Of a stretch of 64,000 nucleotides of DNA, positions 33,511 to 44,989 are shown one piece after another (the stretch's first letter is position 1; each line of letters opens with the position of its first letter). The stretch is taken from NCBI RefSeq assembly GCF_958298935.1, contig NC_084922.1, positions 5,210,501 to 5,274,500 on the forward strand, read 5' to 3'. Position numbers and translations under genes: made by a program. The DNA is from Phragmites australis. Lineage: Eukaryota; Streptophyta; Magnoliopsida; Poales; Poaceae. The notes beneath the pieces were generated by a model. That model was not told where the DNA came from. It made no database searches and saw nothing but the letters and a program-made list of their open reading frames with translations.

Positions 33511-36500
33511 CATTTATTATACCCTGACCTATTTTTGTTTCCTAACTCATGTTAGATTTAGCAGCGGTACACTATTAGATTAGTCTTCAGACGTACCGCA
33601 CATACCAACATTTTTATCATCTCTTTATGATTAGAGTCCATTCACGCAGGGACGAAAACCCCATATCCCATGTAATATTTATCAGCGTATATAAACTCGG
33701 TGCTGGGTTATATGATATTTGTCCTTCATAACTACTATTATTTAACAAATTAGATTTTATATTCTCACAAAGTCACTTCATAAAAATATTCCATATACTT
33801 TTACACCAACTAAATAAAAAAATATCGATAAAATGATATCCAACTAAAATTAAGGATAGAATGAACCGTTTGAATAACTATGTGTAAAGATACTATTTTT
33901 CGTCAAATTAATGTGCAATATTTTTCAATTTACCGAATATAAAATCTATATTAAAAATTAATTATACATATAATTTTGTAATTGAATTAAATCGAATATG
34001 TCGTCAGTTAGGTGAGCAATATAAATATGTTGCCCGTTGTACAGGTAAGATAAAGGTATCGCTCATTCAACGGGTGAGATAAAAATTTTGTCCACTGAAC
34101 GGATGAGACATTTCTCTCTTTAATTATTAAATTTACTAGAAGCTATGGCCTGCAAAGTAACAGGCGAGTGCTTGTTCTCGCTAGTTGAACTAGCTCGGTA
34201 AGTTATGTCTCATTATTTTTCAAATGAGTATGTAGTATTAAAATATTTAAAATATATATAAAAAATTCGAAATAGCAGCGCACAAAGGCGCCAACGGATT
34301 CCACCCGGGGCCTTCTATGTTTTGCAAATGTGGCTCGTTAGCACGGCGTCCCACACCCATTCCAGGCTCCGTGCAGCGGGAATAATATTATGGCCTGTTT
34401 GTTAGCCTGCATGGAACCTGTTCTGAGAGGGCAAATTCACTGTGCGAGCCTAGCTCTGAAAATGAATTTTGGTTTCGTTTCCACCGGGCCATCCTCACTC
34501 CTTGCGTACTTATTTCGCTCGTTTCCCTTAAATATTCATATTTTTTATTTAACATTCGATTTTATTTATGGTTCAAAATTAGTCTAAAAAATCTAAATAT
34601 TTTATAAACAAACAAGAACTCACTAGCAACCTATTTTAATCAGTTTAATTCAAAAAGTCTTAGACAATATTTAATTAAAATTCTTTTAAAAATCTAATTT
34701 TATAATTTCTAGCAATTTTTTATGTCTTAAATAAATTTTCAAAAATTTAGAAAACCCAAAAATATTTTTATCATGCGATTTACTAATTTATAAAAATATT
34801 TTTAACCATAAATTATTTGGTAAAAATGAGTTCTTTTATAATAATCTATTTATATGTATTTCTACTATTCATTGTGTCCACAACCAAACACAATCTACTC
34901 AACTTATACTCCGCATACACTCTTTTTATATCTGTCCAATCTTATTAAACTCAGTCTAGCTCACCCTTATACTCCGCATAGGGCGAACGCAAGCCATCCG
35001 CCGCACACCCTTCATCCCCTCCGCTCCCATCGTTTGCACCACTGTCCAACGCCGCCTCCCTCTTCCCCGGCTTCTCCCATCCAGCAAAGCCCTCCACTAC
35101 TGCCACGAGCACACATTCCCCTAATCTCCATGCTTGTTCCCCACCGCCAAGCCATCAGTTTTGTTACCGGACTCAAGGCCCCCTTGCATCCCGCTCCGTG
35201 CCACCAAGGAAGAAGATGCTCGCCACCCTGAGGCCGTGCCGCCACTGAGGAAGAAGATCCTTGCTGCACTGAGGTCCTCGCGCCGCCACCGAGGAAGAAC
35301 ACTAGAGGTTGAGTGCTAGAACCCTATTATGCTGGAACAAATATTTTCTATGTCTAGAACAATGCCTCTCAAAAGCTAGAACATTCGGCTTTATTGATTG
35401 GAACAATTTACGTTTTGTTTCCGAAACATTTCATAGCTTGCTAGAGGAGCTCGCCGGCATCGTCTACGGGGTCGGCGAGGTGTGGAGGGATCGGCAGGTG
35501 GGGTTCGACATGGGGAAGGATCGATCTTAAGAGTTGTTGACATGGGCTGAAGCTACTGGGCTGACTTCAATGCGGGCCTCTGGATGTGCGACGCTGAGTG
35601 TGTGTCCACCTTAGCCTGCCTATAATAGGCCCCTCCATGCAGGGCCTACCAACCAAAATTTGACAGGCCAATAACCTCCTAACGGCCTAACTCCCCATCG
35701 GCATCATACAAAAAATTACCAGCTTCTCGCTCGTGGTCATCCATCAAACTCGTTGCCATCGTTCATCGTCATGCTAAAATAACCTCATCACCCTATATGC
35801 AACCCCATCCACCGCGACGCAATAATTGCGCAACTCCGCCAGCACTGCCGCCGCACCTCCCTCTCGCACCCCCAGCATCCCGACGCCAACAAGCCCCTTC
35901 AGCCTGCTGCCGCAAAATGTTCCGAGCATTAAAACCTTATGTTCCAAGCATCGCAATCAAATGTTCCATGTGTGGAATCGAATGTTCCAAAGCAAGGAGG
36001 TGCGCAAGGAGCTCAGAGGTTGCGGCGGCAGCGGCCGGGGAGTGGGAGGTGTTGCGACAGTCAGGAGCGAGAAAAATAAAAAGGCGGGCGAGGGAGAATG
36101 GAGATGGCACGTCCTGTGGCGAGGACGGCCAGGAGCAAGAGCGACCAGATCTGGGAGGAACAAAGAACTGCCCAGAACGATGACGACAATCGAGAGGGCA
36201 CGGGAATCTCAGAAGGTAGCAGAGTGTGGCCGCCTGGGAAGAAAGAAGATGCATGATCGATACGTACTCAATGCCAATATTCCAATTTAATTTGTCAGTT
36301 ACAGATTGACTGCTAATATGTAGGGTGTTATTTTAGGCGAAATGGTTCCGGGAGGGCAACCGTCTTTCCTATAAAGGTCCTCCCCTAGAGACATCCATAT
36401 CCAGTACGTGAGAAAAAACCACGAAACACATCTCGACTTTTTTTTCTTACTTTTCCATCTGGTGAACTCTGTTGTGGTGAGTGCTACCGAATCTCGCGTG

Positions 36501-37560
36501 CATCGAGACGGAGGGTGAGTGACGAGGGGATACAATAAGATTTTAAGGTAACGCATCTGCACGACTGCTCTTATATTCTTCACCTGCAATTTACATGGGT
36601 TCCTCGACGATCTACACGGCCGTGAGTCTCCAATGCATTGAGCCGGCGTGTCATTGATCTTGAAAGGTACGCTAATCCATAAGTTCGTAGATGAATGTTT
36701 ATAGTATGATTGGTATTGTTTATGTAACACCTAGACTAGTTACATATTCATTAGATTTGTATGTGATTTATACGTTGTTAGTACCAGCTACATATACCGC
36801 AGTAGTCGAGTGGTTTCCTGCTATGGTTTATATAGAGCATCTATGGTTCACGTATGCAATGAAGCTGCTACATTTATCTATGATTTATATGATGCCTTCA
36901 GGGTTTGCATTTGATTGTTTAATGCTAGTGTTGGTTTATGTAGCAGGATTGATCGTTAACATAATATGCCTCCTAATAGAATATGATAGTAGAATAATAC
37001 GCACATTTATAACAATAGCCACCTAAAGACATGACGCTGCCGACTAGGATGCATATGTGAGAGTCCACGCATCTCCAATGACGTATTATTTGACCCAAAG
37101 AAGAAACGTATTATTTGAAAGACCAGCTTCACGGATACTTGCAATTCGATCAAGTTTTGTCATGGTAAAGGTACTGGTTCTGCTGCATAAGCCCATTCCA
37201 CGTTGACAGGATTCGAATTCAAGAAAACATGCACATGATGGTAAGCTTCTAACTCGACGTCCCGATTAAGATAGCATGTGCAGTGGTGATCATGCTATCC
37301 TGATCAAGGCTTGTTTATGTTACTCGGATCATTGTATTATATTTGCATGTGTTTGATTCTAATGATAATTGTAAATTTATCAATATTTTGAACTGTTATT
37401 GTAAACTTATTATTAAAAAATTACAAAAATACTACTAAAACTATCTTTCAGTGGTATTCTTAAAAAATAAAAAAACAGTAACAAATTTAAAAAACCCCTT
37501 GATTCTATGAAGGATCCGTGCCAACGCCAAAGAAGAGGGCAAGCTTGGTCAGTAGCTCAC
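33511..37560. other. Long intergenic stretch, no supported gene
   Basis: 33511-34860 is very AT-rich with no features. 34970-35310 and 35790-36260 are GC-richer with low-complexity Pro/Ala/Ser frames that look like transposon or gene-fragment debris; 'atgttcca' recurs three times at about 35940-35990. 36340-36690 has a TATA-like 'tcctataaagg' and may be part of a non-autonomous LTR element, but no borders are clear. 36690-37560 is AT-rich. Confidence 0.35.
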
Positions 37561-40500
37561 GAGTAGTCTGATACGATTGATAAATGCTCGTTGCTAGTAC
37601 TGTACAGTGCAACACCGAAGGCTTTGGAGCAGAGCATTACGTATCGCATTACAAAAGGCAGCAGCATTCCTCATCACCCGGTCTGTCGAAGCTGTGGTCC
37701 GTACTACTGCCCCATACCTAGATATTCTAGGCGAAAGCAGCTTTCACGCTGCGCGATAACCTCGTGGTGCGCGCCAACGACAGCCAAAAATGCGCCGTTC
37801 CGTCACGTCACGTTGCCACTCGCACTCATTCTCGCGGCGCCAAATCCCGCGCGGGCCCCAAAGCCTGGTAATGGCAGGCGGATAAGAAACGTCGAAAGCC
37901 ACGCGACGTGGGCAAAGCCAAATCGCGCTGTTGTGCCGCGCGCGCTCCGGCTCCGCCCGCACACGCCACCTTTCGTTTCGTGACACTCGAGGCGCGGACT
38001 CCACCCACGAGGCGCACGGCCTGTTGTCGGCTTGACGTCGACACGGCGCCTGGCCCTGCCGGCCGGCGGCCAGGACATCAAGTTGGCCGCCACTTTCCGT
38101 CGCTACGTGGCTTTTTGCACGTTAAATTAAATTGGGCAGGCCTTTGCGTCTCAGTCCACTGCAGAGCATTGGTGTACAATGCTGTGTCTGCACAATCACC
38201 TCAGAGGCAAAATAAGGTTTACAAGAATTTTTTTTTGCAAACGTAGCTGATAGTGCAAGGAGAGGTGCCAAAACTGTGCGCCAATCCGCTCGCTGTAGGT
38301 ACATAAAATTTTGTACCGGTGAAGTGAACGGGCATGGTTCCGTGTGTGTGATTCACAAGAGCGTTGACGTTCAAAGGCTAGAACTAGTGCTGTTCACAGA
38401 CCAGTCGTAGAAGAGAAACTAGCCCAGCCGCGCGCCCTCTGCCATGCTTCGTAGGGCTCTCGTTTCACGATGCGCAAATGTATGGCTCAGGACGCAGACC
38501 TAGCCCTTGCACCCATGGCGCGAGCCTGCACCCTGCTACGGCGCACGGAGTGGGACAACGACTCAGCGAGAAGCGCGTCGAAAAGCCATCATCTCGCCGT
38601 GGAATCCGTGCCGTGCCGCTCCTTCTGGCGCTAAACGCCTTTCACACCGATTGTTTAAAGCTCGCGTGGGTCCCTTCCCATGCGAGGAAGCTGCAGCCGC
38701 TACAAACGTCCCGTTGGGATAGGTAAAAAACGGGTTTTCATTGGAAAAAATTAGAAGCCTATTTAAACGGGTTTTCTGATATTTTTACTTATTTAAGAAA
38801 ATAGTTGTGACTGAAATAAATTTAAAGCTGATAAGCAAATTGAAATAAATTTTTTTAACTTTTTAATGTGTTAAGAAACTAAAAAATTATTAAAAAATTA
38901 AAAACTAAAATTCAACCACAATTGATTAGCTTAGTCAACCAGCCAGAAAACTACAAAACCGTGGCGTACCCAAACCGTGGCCAAAGTCCGGAGCTGTGCT
39001 GAGCTCCGTCTCCAAGGCTGCACCAGCTGCGCGGCGTGGGCCTCGCGCTGGCTCGATCTGACACCCCCGTCAGATCCGTCGGTAAAGTGTGAGAAAAGAA
39101 AAGGCCCTGTCGTAATGAAATCGAGCCGCAGCAGCTCATGCACTGATGCACACCATGTCGCGCGGCGTGCTTGCCTCCCCTGCCCCGTCCGCCGTGCCTG
39201 ACCTGACCCAGCAGCTTTGGACCCGCTGCTCGAGATCAGAAACCGGATGCCCCTGTCGGCGACGACCCTTCAAAGCTTTGCTTCAAAAGTGTTGCTGCGT
39301 AAGCCGATCTTTACAGGCTGTGCAGTACAGTACAGTGGAAAGGGTACTTTATTTGTCGTGGCTAGGAGGGGTTAATCCTTTCTTTTACCGCGGACGACAG
39401 GTAAGAAAAAGTTACAACTAGACGGTCCAGGTAACCTGGGGGCCAGCAAATTTTTCTGGAGGCGAGATACGTCTTTTCGATCTTGGCAGACCGTCCGTGC
39501 AGTCAAGGGGCCGATGGCGCTGCAGGAGCAGCTGGATACGACTCTGTGCCAGTCCGTGCAACCAAAATCCGAACTGATCTTCAGCGGCGTGGGATACTGT
39601 TCTCCGGCTGGCACTGCAGCCACTGGTCGTCCCGTCCCCATCAGAAATCAGAATCCTCTCGCTGTAGGTGCCTGCCAACCTAACCCAATCACCCAAACCC
39701 TCCCCTACCAGCGTCAGCGCCAGGTCGAGGAGGGGGACGACCGGACGAGAGGTTGGAACCAAACCCAGGTGTGTGACCGAACAAATCGCTCCGCTCCGCG
39801 CCGTCCGGCCTGCCGACGGCACACATCACGCGGCCTTTTCGAACGATCCAATACCCGTCCATCCATCACCGGACTGCTACTCGCGTGCCACCGTTCCAGC
39901 CGATACTTTGGCGCACGCCCGACCTACCCCAACCGGCAGTAGTTGCCGCCGCGCTGGAACGCCTGTGGTCTGTTGGCCCGGCGCCCCTGCCTGTCCACGT
40001 CCAGCAGTTGTGCACCAGCCGGCAGCAGGCGCAGATCGCGTGGACCGCACCGCACCGCATCGCTTGGCACGGCGCGGCACGACAAAATTCCTTCACTTCC
40101 CTTCCATCTCTTCATTGGGTCCTTCCTGGGGACCAGCCGATGCGCCAGGGCAGCCGTGGACCACCTCCGGCTCTGGCTTTCCCTTTCGGAACCGGAAGGT
40201 TGCAGCGAGCTGACAGCGTCTTTTATTGTTGCTTGTGCACGCACGGCGCGCCGAACGGGTACGTGATGCTACTGTTTCATTTGTGCACGTACCTCCCTGC
40301 CGACACTGCGATTTCGTGTGAGCCACACGAGCTTCGCGGATATGGTCCTTGGGGATATGTATCATCGGACTTCATCTCTTTTTATAGTTATAGTAACTCC
40401 ACTTTAAATTAGAAAATGTTACATAACTAATCTAAAATATTATATATCTAACTGAAAATATTAAACTAGTTACGAAACAGAAAAATATGACATAATCAAT

Positions 40501-40912
40501 CAGAAAACATTAAACTCTAATGGAGTTAAGATTTAATCTTTCAGTTAGTTATACAATATTTTTCAGTTAGTTTTGTAATTTTTTCGATTTAGACTGAAGT
40601 CACAGTGGCTTTAAAAAAAAAGTGAAGTAAGATGATATTAATACGGTCCTTGAGACGTTGATTGGCTTTTGCAAAATTGGATGGATCATTTTTCGAGTGG
40701 CCCTTGTGGTTTTGGCTTTGTCCCCTCGAATACACATGGCTCACTGCAACTTATCCGAAGGAGTACAAATTTCCCTCGTCCTACTCACTGCCTCGTGCGG
40801 ATAAGCGAAAGCACTGCAGCCATTGGTGATGCGATTCCAAGGAAATCGACTTCTGGTTTTACTCCACTTCTTTCGCCGTGTTACTGTAATAATGTGTGGG
40901 TATCCTTAGAAC
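37561..40912. other. GC-rich islands in intergenic DNA, no supported gene
   Basis: GC- and CpG-rich islands lie at about 37700-38120, 38430-38720, 38950-39300 and 39430-40350, separated by AT-rich gaps. Open frames of 60-180 codons exist on both strands in all frames, as expected from composition, and none shows a motif, domain or splice pattern I recognise. The islands could be captured gene fragments or old promoters. Confidence 0.35.
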
Positions 40913-40913
40913 A

Positions 40914-40943
40914 CTAGTGCTAGTGCTAGTGCTAGTGCTAGTG
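40914..40943 (+). repeat. (CTAGTG)5 hexamer microsatellite
   Basis: Five perfect tandem copies of CTAGTG. Confidence 0.95.
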
Positions 40944-41444
40944 CTGCTCCAACAGTCCTACTTCTTCCCTATGAACAGTGAAAAGGCCGCGCAATCTCCG
41001 CTAAAACACTCCAAATCAGGCTAATGATAGGCAACAGCTCGGACAAGAACCAAACAAACGACCGAATCAGTAATCCATCCCACAACAGCTTTGAGCTGCC
41101 GGGTTTGTTTAATGCGAGTCAAATGATCAGCTGGTACGTAACGGAGAAAGCCGAGATCGATTGATCAGATCGCGCATGCAAGTGCGGCTGCCCATAAAGA
41201 ATGGAAGCGACCTACCGGCATGCAGCCCAACATGCGAGAGCGAGATGTCCAGACACCCATAATGGCGCGCGGACACTGATTAGCTAGCACACATGGCACC
41301 TCCTTTTCTCATGTCGGCGCGCCGCGACATGCTGCTGTTTCCCCGCGCTTGTCATCGGCTCGAGCGTGTACGTACGGTAAGTACTCTCGCTAATCTGGTT
41401 TACTCAAAGATAGATCATCCTACAGTGCTGTTCTCTAGTTTAGA

Positions 41445-42670
41445 CTATGGTTGTTTTAGCGGTAGATTATGAAAAGTTGCCGGTAGATTACGGGTTGTGA
41501 AAAGCTAAATTGTTTGGATCTATATTGTTAAAACTGATAGTTATTTTGTAACCTAAATTTAAAGTGGATAGATTGTCACTTTTAGATGTTTAATATCTGT
41601 AATGCCTACATGTGTTTGGTGACCCATGGGCCGATGGACTAGGGGCGCTCGTTCTACTGTCCATCGTGGACCAAGGTTATAGGCTCGCGACCGGTGAGAG
41701 CCATATGGTGGTGAGATAAGGGAGAGACTAAGGTTAAGAGTAGGGCTACTATTCGTGCAGCTCACAGTGGCTAGAGAGAGATTAGAGGGAGAGAGGGAGG
41801 AGGCTGAAGAGAGAGAGAGGAGGCCAAAGGGAGAAAGGGAGGAGGTTAGCTGAGTCGACTCGATAGTATCATAGGTGTGACGCACGATCGACTGGTTGGA
41901 CCAACTGAGCAGCGCAGTGCCAGAGATAGCATGCCGAATGAGAGGAAGATGGAGGTGTTGGAGGGAAGCCGATAGGAGGGAAGGAGAGGGGTGGTTGGGA
42001 TTCAGTGGAGCTTGCCAGTGGTGGGATGGCAGCACGGTCTGCTGGAGCAAGAGGAGGCCGCGAGAGATAGGGGTGCGCTAGAAAGGAAGATGGCTAGAGG
42101 GAAGGGGAGAAGCCGGGTCAAGGGGGCTCACCACGGGAAGGAGGTTCGCATGGGGCGAGGTGGCACGCAGCCAAGCGGTGACGCATGTGGGACGGTATGA
42201 CGACGTGAAGAGGCCTCTTCACATGCGCATGAGTGAGGGAGATGACGGCGTGGCAGGCCGGGGTGTTGCAACAGTAGGTGACATGGCGAGCACGGGCGGC
42301 TGAGTAGGAGCACAAAGGGCGCGGTGGCGATGATTGGGACGATTGGTGAAGCAACAGAGCGCACTAGTAGCTACGTGGGTTGAGCAGCTGTGACATCAAC
42401 GCCAAAGAAGGAGGTGACGCTGGTGGATCATGCTAGTGACTATGCTGGTCAAGGTTTGTAGCGGGGGCACGTCAGGGGAATGAGCCATTCACGACGGGAG
42501 GAGGGAGGCGTAGGGTGTGGTCGTACGGGGTGGGGCAATACAGTGACTGATAAATTCAACAAAAGTGTAATATGTATTTTATTCTTTTATACTTCACAAT
42601 CTAAAACAATCCAATAATAGATGATTAAATTATAATAATATATATAATAGATTGCTATAATCTAATTCTA
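41445..42670. mobile_element. Possible Tourist-like element with GC-rich internal DNA
   Basis: The left edge ('atggttgttttagcggtagattatgaaaag') and the reverse complement of the right edge ('gaacagacagctgatagaattagattatagc') resemble each other and the ends of the MITE at 47566. Between the AT-rich ends (41445-41600 and 42540-42670) lies about 0.9 kb of GC-richer DNA with only low-complexity frames. It may be an element that captured foreign DNA. No target duplication could be confirmed, and the ends are approximate. Confidence 0.35.
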
Positions 42671-44050
42671 TCAGCTGTCTGTTCTCTCGTCTTGTGAATC
42701 CCTCGTTACGTAGCCCGTAGACGAGATGAGAGGGCTGTGGTGCACAAACGCGACATGAGTGCGTACTACTCCATGTCTTGATGGTACGAGGCACGGCAGC
42801 AGCGACGTTCCGAGCACATTGCCGACTTTGATTGATGGAGCCTTTTCGTGTCCGCGCCCTTCGGAACAGCTATAGAACTGCAGCACGTCAATCAGGGGAG
42901 GATCCGAGGTGCATTCACTGGCATGGGCGGTACATCGCAGCACAGAGACCTTGCTTTTTGTACGTGCGCGCGTGCTGCAACAGCTCTCTGCGGCTTGATT
43001 ACTTGCCGGCCGTCCGGCGCACCGACATTTGGCAGGTAGTAACGTACGTGCTGCTCGTGGCTGCACGACAAATCCTACAACCCATGCGTATAGCCATGTT
43101 CAGAACCGAGTTCAACCGTCATGTAGCATTAACACGGTTTATAAATGAACGTTAACATGAGAACATACGTAACATGGATGAATTAGCTCAAGGCACAACA
43201 CTTGCATAGTTGCATGCACGATCTGACTGGACATATTATGCCCATTTTGTACAAGTTAGGAGAACAGGAACTTGCAAAGGGTTTGATCGAGCGCTTGCTC
43301 GGTTTGTAGTTTGTACACGGTGTTGTGAATCGGCTAGACCGTCTGGTTCGAGCCTGGACGTAGGCGTACTTCTCAGGACACTTTTTCTTTTATGAAGAAC
43401 GGATCATGGCCTCATGGGAAACTTCACGCGACAGGTGATGATACTTCCCAACATATTAGGACAAAAATTAATATGCTAAAACTTGTTAACCAAAATATAA
43501 AAAAAAGATTATTCAGAAAAAAGGCAAATGCAATAAAGCTGCCAAGCGGTTTCCTCTTAACCTCTGATTAGAACATTAGAATTTCCCCTCGAAGAAAAAC
43601 ATAAGAAATTTTTAGAATGCAGTTCAGTTCCGGAGAGAACGAGCCTGGCTTTGCAGATTTTGGCACCCCAGGTCTTACTGGACCAAGGGGACGCCCATTA
43701 TCTGGGTATTCGCAAAGTCCAGAGAGAAATTCGTGATGATCTACTAGAACATGGGCACCTCGAGTTCCAACAACTTGATCAAGTGCACACAGCTTCACAC
43801 GACCGCTAAATGCACTTCCATTGCACAGACCTCCCCGCAACATGCAATGCAGAGATCAAGTTAACGCCCAGATCAAGTTACCACGCTAATCTGTCTTGTT
43901 TATCATCGCAAATTCATGGACGCGCACAACTTCATTAAGATGATCGCGTAATATGAAGCAACAAACGCAGGGAATCGAGCAGGGCACAGACAGCACGATC
44001 GATGGGAGTAACGTAACAACAAATTGCATCATTTCGACTTGCATAACATC
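42671..44050. other. Intergenic, unassigned
   Basis: No gene is confidently supported. A minus-strand frame at 43568-43843 reads as well-behaved protein (for example VVGTRGAHVLVDHHEFLSGL) and could be a gene fragment, but I do not recognise it. 43860-44100 is probably the 3' flank of the minus-strand gene to the right. Confidence 0.3.
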
Positions 44051-44200
44051 CCTAATTAGCTAGCTAGCTCGCCTACATATTCTCGATTGCCACATTCCCC
44101 GTCCCTGCACCAAATCACTTCCCCTTACAGAACAAGATCAGCAGAAGAAGCGACCACCAGCTCAGTTCCTATCTAGATTAACGGAATGCAGGGAATCCCA

Positions 44201-44686
44201 TCACTTTGCGGCGTAATTGGGTATCTCGTAGATTTGGTGAATCCGCCAAATGTCGTCGTCGAAGGTGGCCATCTCGGCGTCGCCGCCGCGGCCGCCGAGG
44301 CACCGGAAGTCCTCCTCGACGAAGGGGAACCACCCGAGCAGCTTCTCCTCCTCCACGCCCCACGTCCACCACGACCCGTTGCTGATGCCGCTGTCGAGGT
44401 CCCACTCAACTGTCTGGGCGTCCGCCTCCCCCTCCCTGGCGCTGCACACGTTCGGCCCGGTGGGCGCCATCTCCGACCCGGGAGACGCAGCGGCATTAGC
44501 CGCGACGGCAGCGGCCGCGACCGCGACCGCGATCGCTTCGCTGCAAGCCGCCGCGGTGGGTTTCTTGGCCGCACCCTTGGGCTGCCTCGGCTGCTTGGCG
44601 CGGCGCTGGGGCTTGGGGTTGGCGTTCGCGGCGGCGGGGTCTTGCGGCTCCTGGACCTTGGGCTGCTGCGCTCTGGTTCGCTTCAT
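44201..44686 (-). CDS. Small Trp-rich acidic-tail protein, unknown function
   Basis: A single-exon frame of 161 residues starts MKRTRAQQPKVQEPQD and ends IYEIPNYAAK. The first 50 residues are basic and rich in Lys, Arg, Pro and Ala (possibly nuclear). An Ala-rich helix follows (about 50-75). The C-terminal half is acidic and contains SGISNGSWWTWG, EEEKLLGWFPFVEEDF and DDDIWRIHQIYEIPNY, which reads like a conserved, folded segment rather than chance translation. Third positions are mostly G or C, as in many grass genes. The ATG at 44686 is preferred because upstream in-frame sequence is low-complexity. TATA-like TATTTATATAA about 290 bp upstream on the minus strand fits a promoter. I do not recognise the family. 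Frames on the opposite strand here are shadows. Confidence 0.6.
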   Translation of the reverse strand: MKRTRAQQPKVQEPQDPAAANANPKPQRRAKQPRQPKGAAKKPTAAACSEAIAVAVAAAAVAANAAASPGSEMAPTGPNVCSAREGEADAQTVEWDLDSGISNGSWWTWGVEEEKLLGWFPFVEEDFRCLGGRGGDAEMATFDDDIWRIHQIYEIPNYAAK

Positions 44687-44969
44687 GGTGGAGGTGGAGC
44701 GCTGTGCTCTGGAGTCTAGACTCGCGGCGAGAGTATGCGTGGGAGTTGGGACTGCGAGGCGTTTGGGCGTGCGCCTTTTGTAAGTAGAAGGCGGGGTGGG
44801 GCTCCGGCTCGCGCGAGCCTTGCACTTGGAGCAAGGTTCACAAATCTTTTTGATCCCGAAAACCTCTGCCGGTGGTAACCGTAACCACATAGTTATTTAA
44901 TGAAATTCATTAAAAACCTAGTCAAATTTTGTTAAATTTTTGAATTTTTGAATTTGAATTTAGTCGGTA

Positions 44970-44985
44970 ACTATTTATTATATAA
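44970..44985 (-). promoter_or_regulatory. TATA-like element upstream of the Trp-rich protein gene
   Basis: The minus strand reads TATTTATATAATAAATA about 290 bp before the ATG, at a switch from AT-rich to GC-richer DNA. It is plausible as a core promoter with a leader of about 250 nt. Confidence 0.35.
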
Positions 44986-44989
44986 ATAC

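Noticed and set aside
37591..40412. Many overlapping 60-180-codon frames in GC-rich islands
   Set aside because: All six frames are similarly open because of composition; no domain, splice sites or ATG context favours any.
44186..44783. Two overlapping plus-strand frames of 177 codons
   Set aside because: Low-complexity Gly/Ala/Leu translation; the minus strand carries the compositionally sensible protein with a folded-looking C-terminus.
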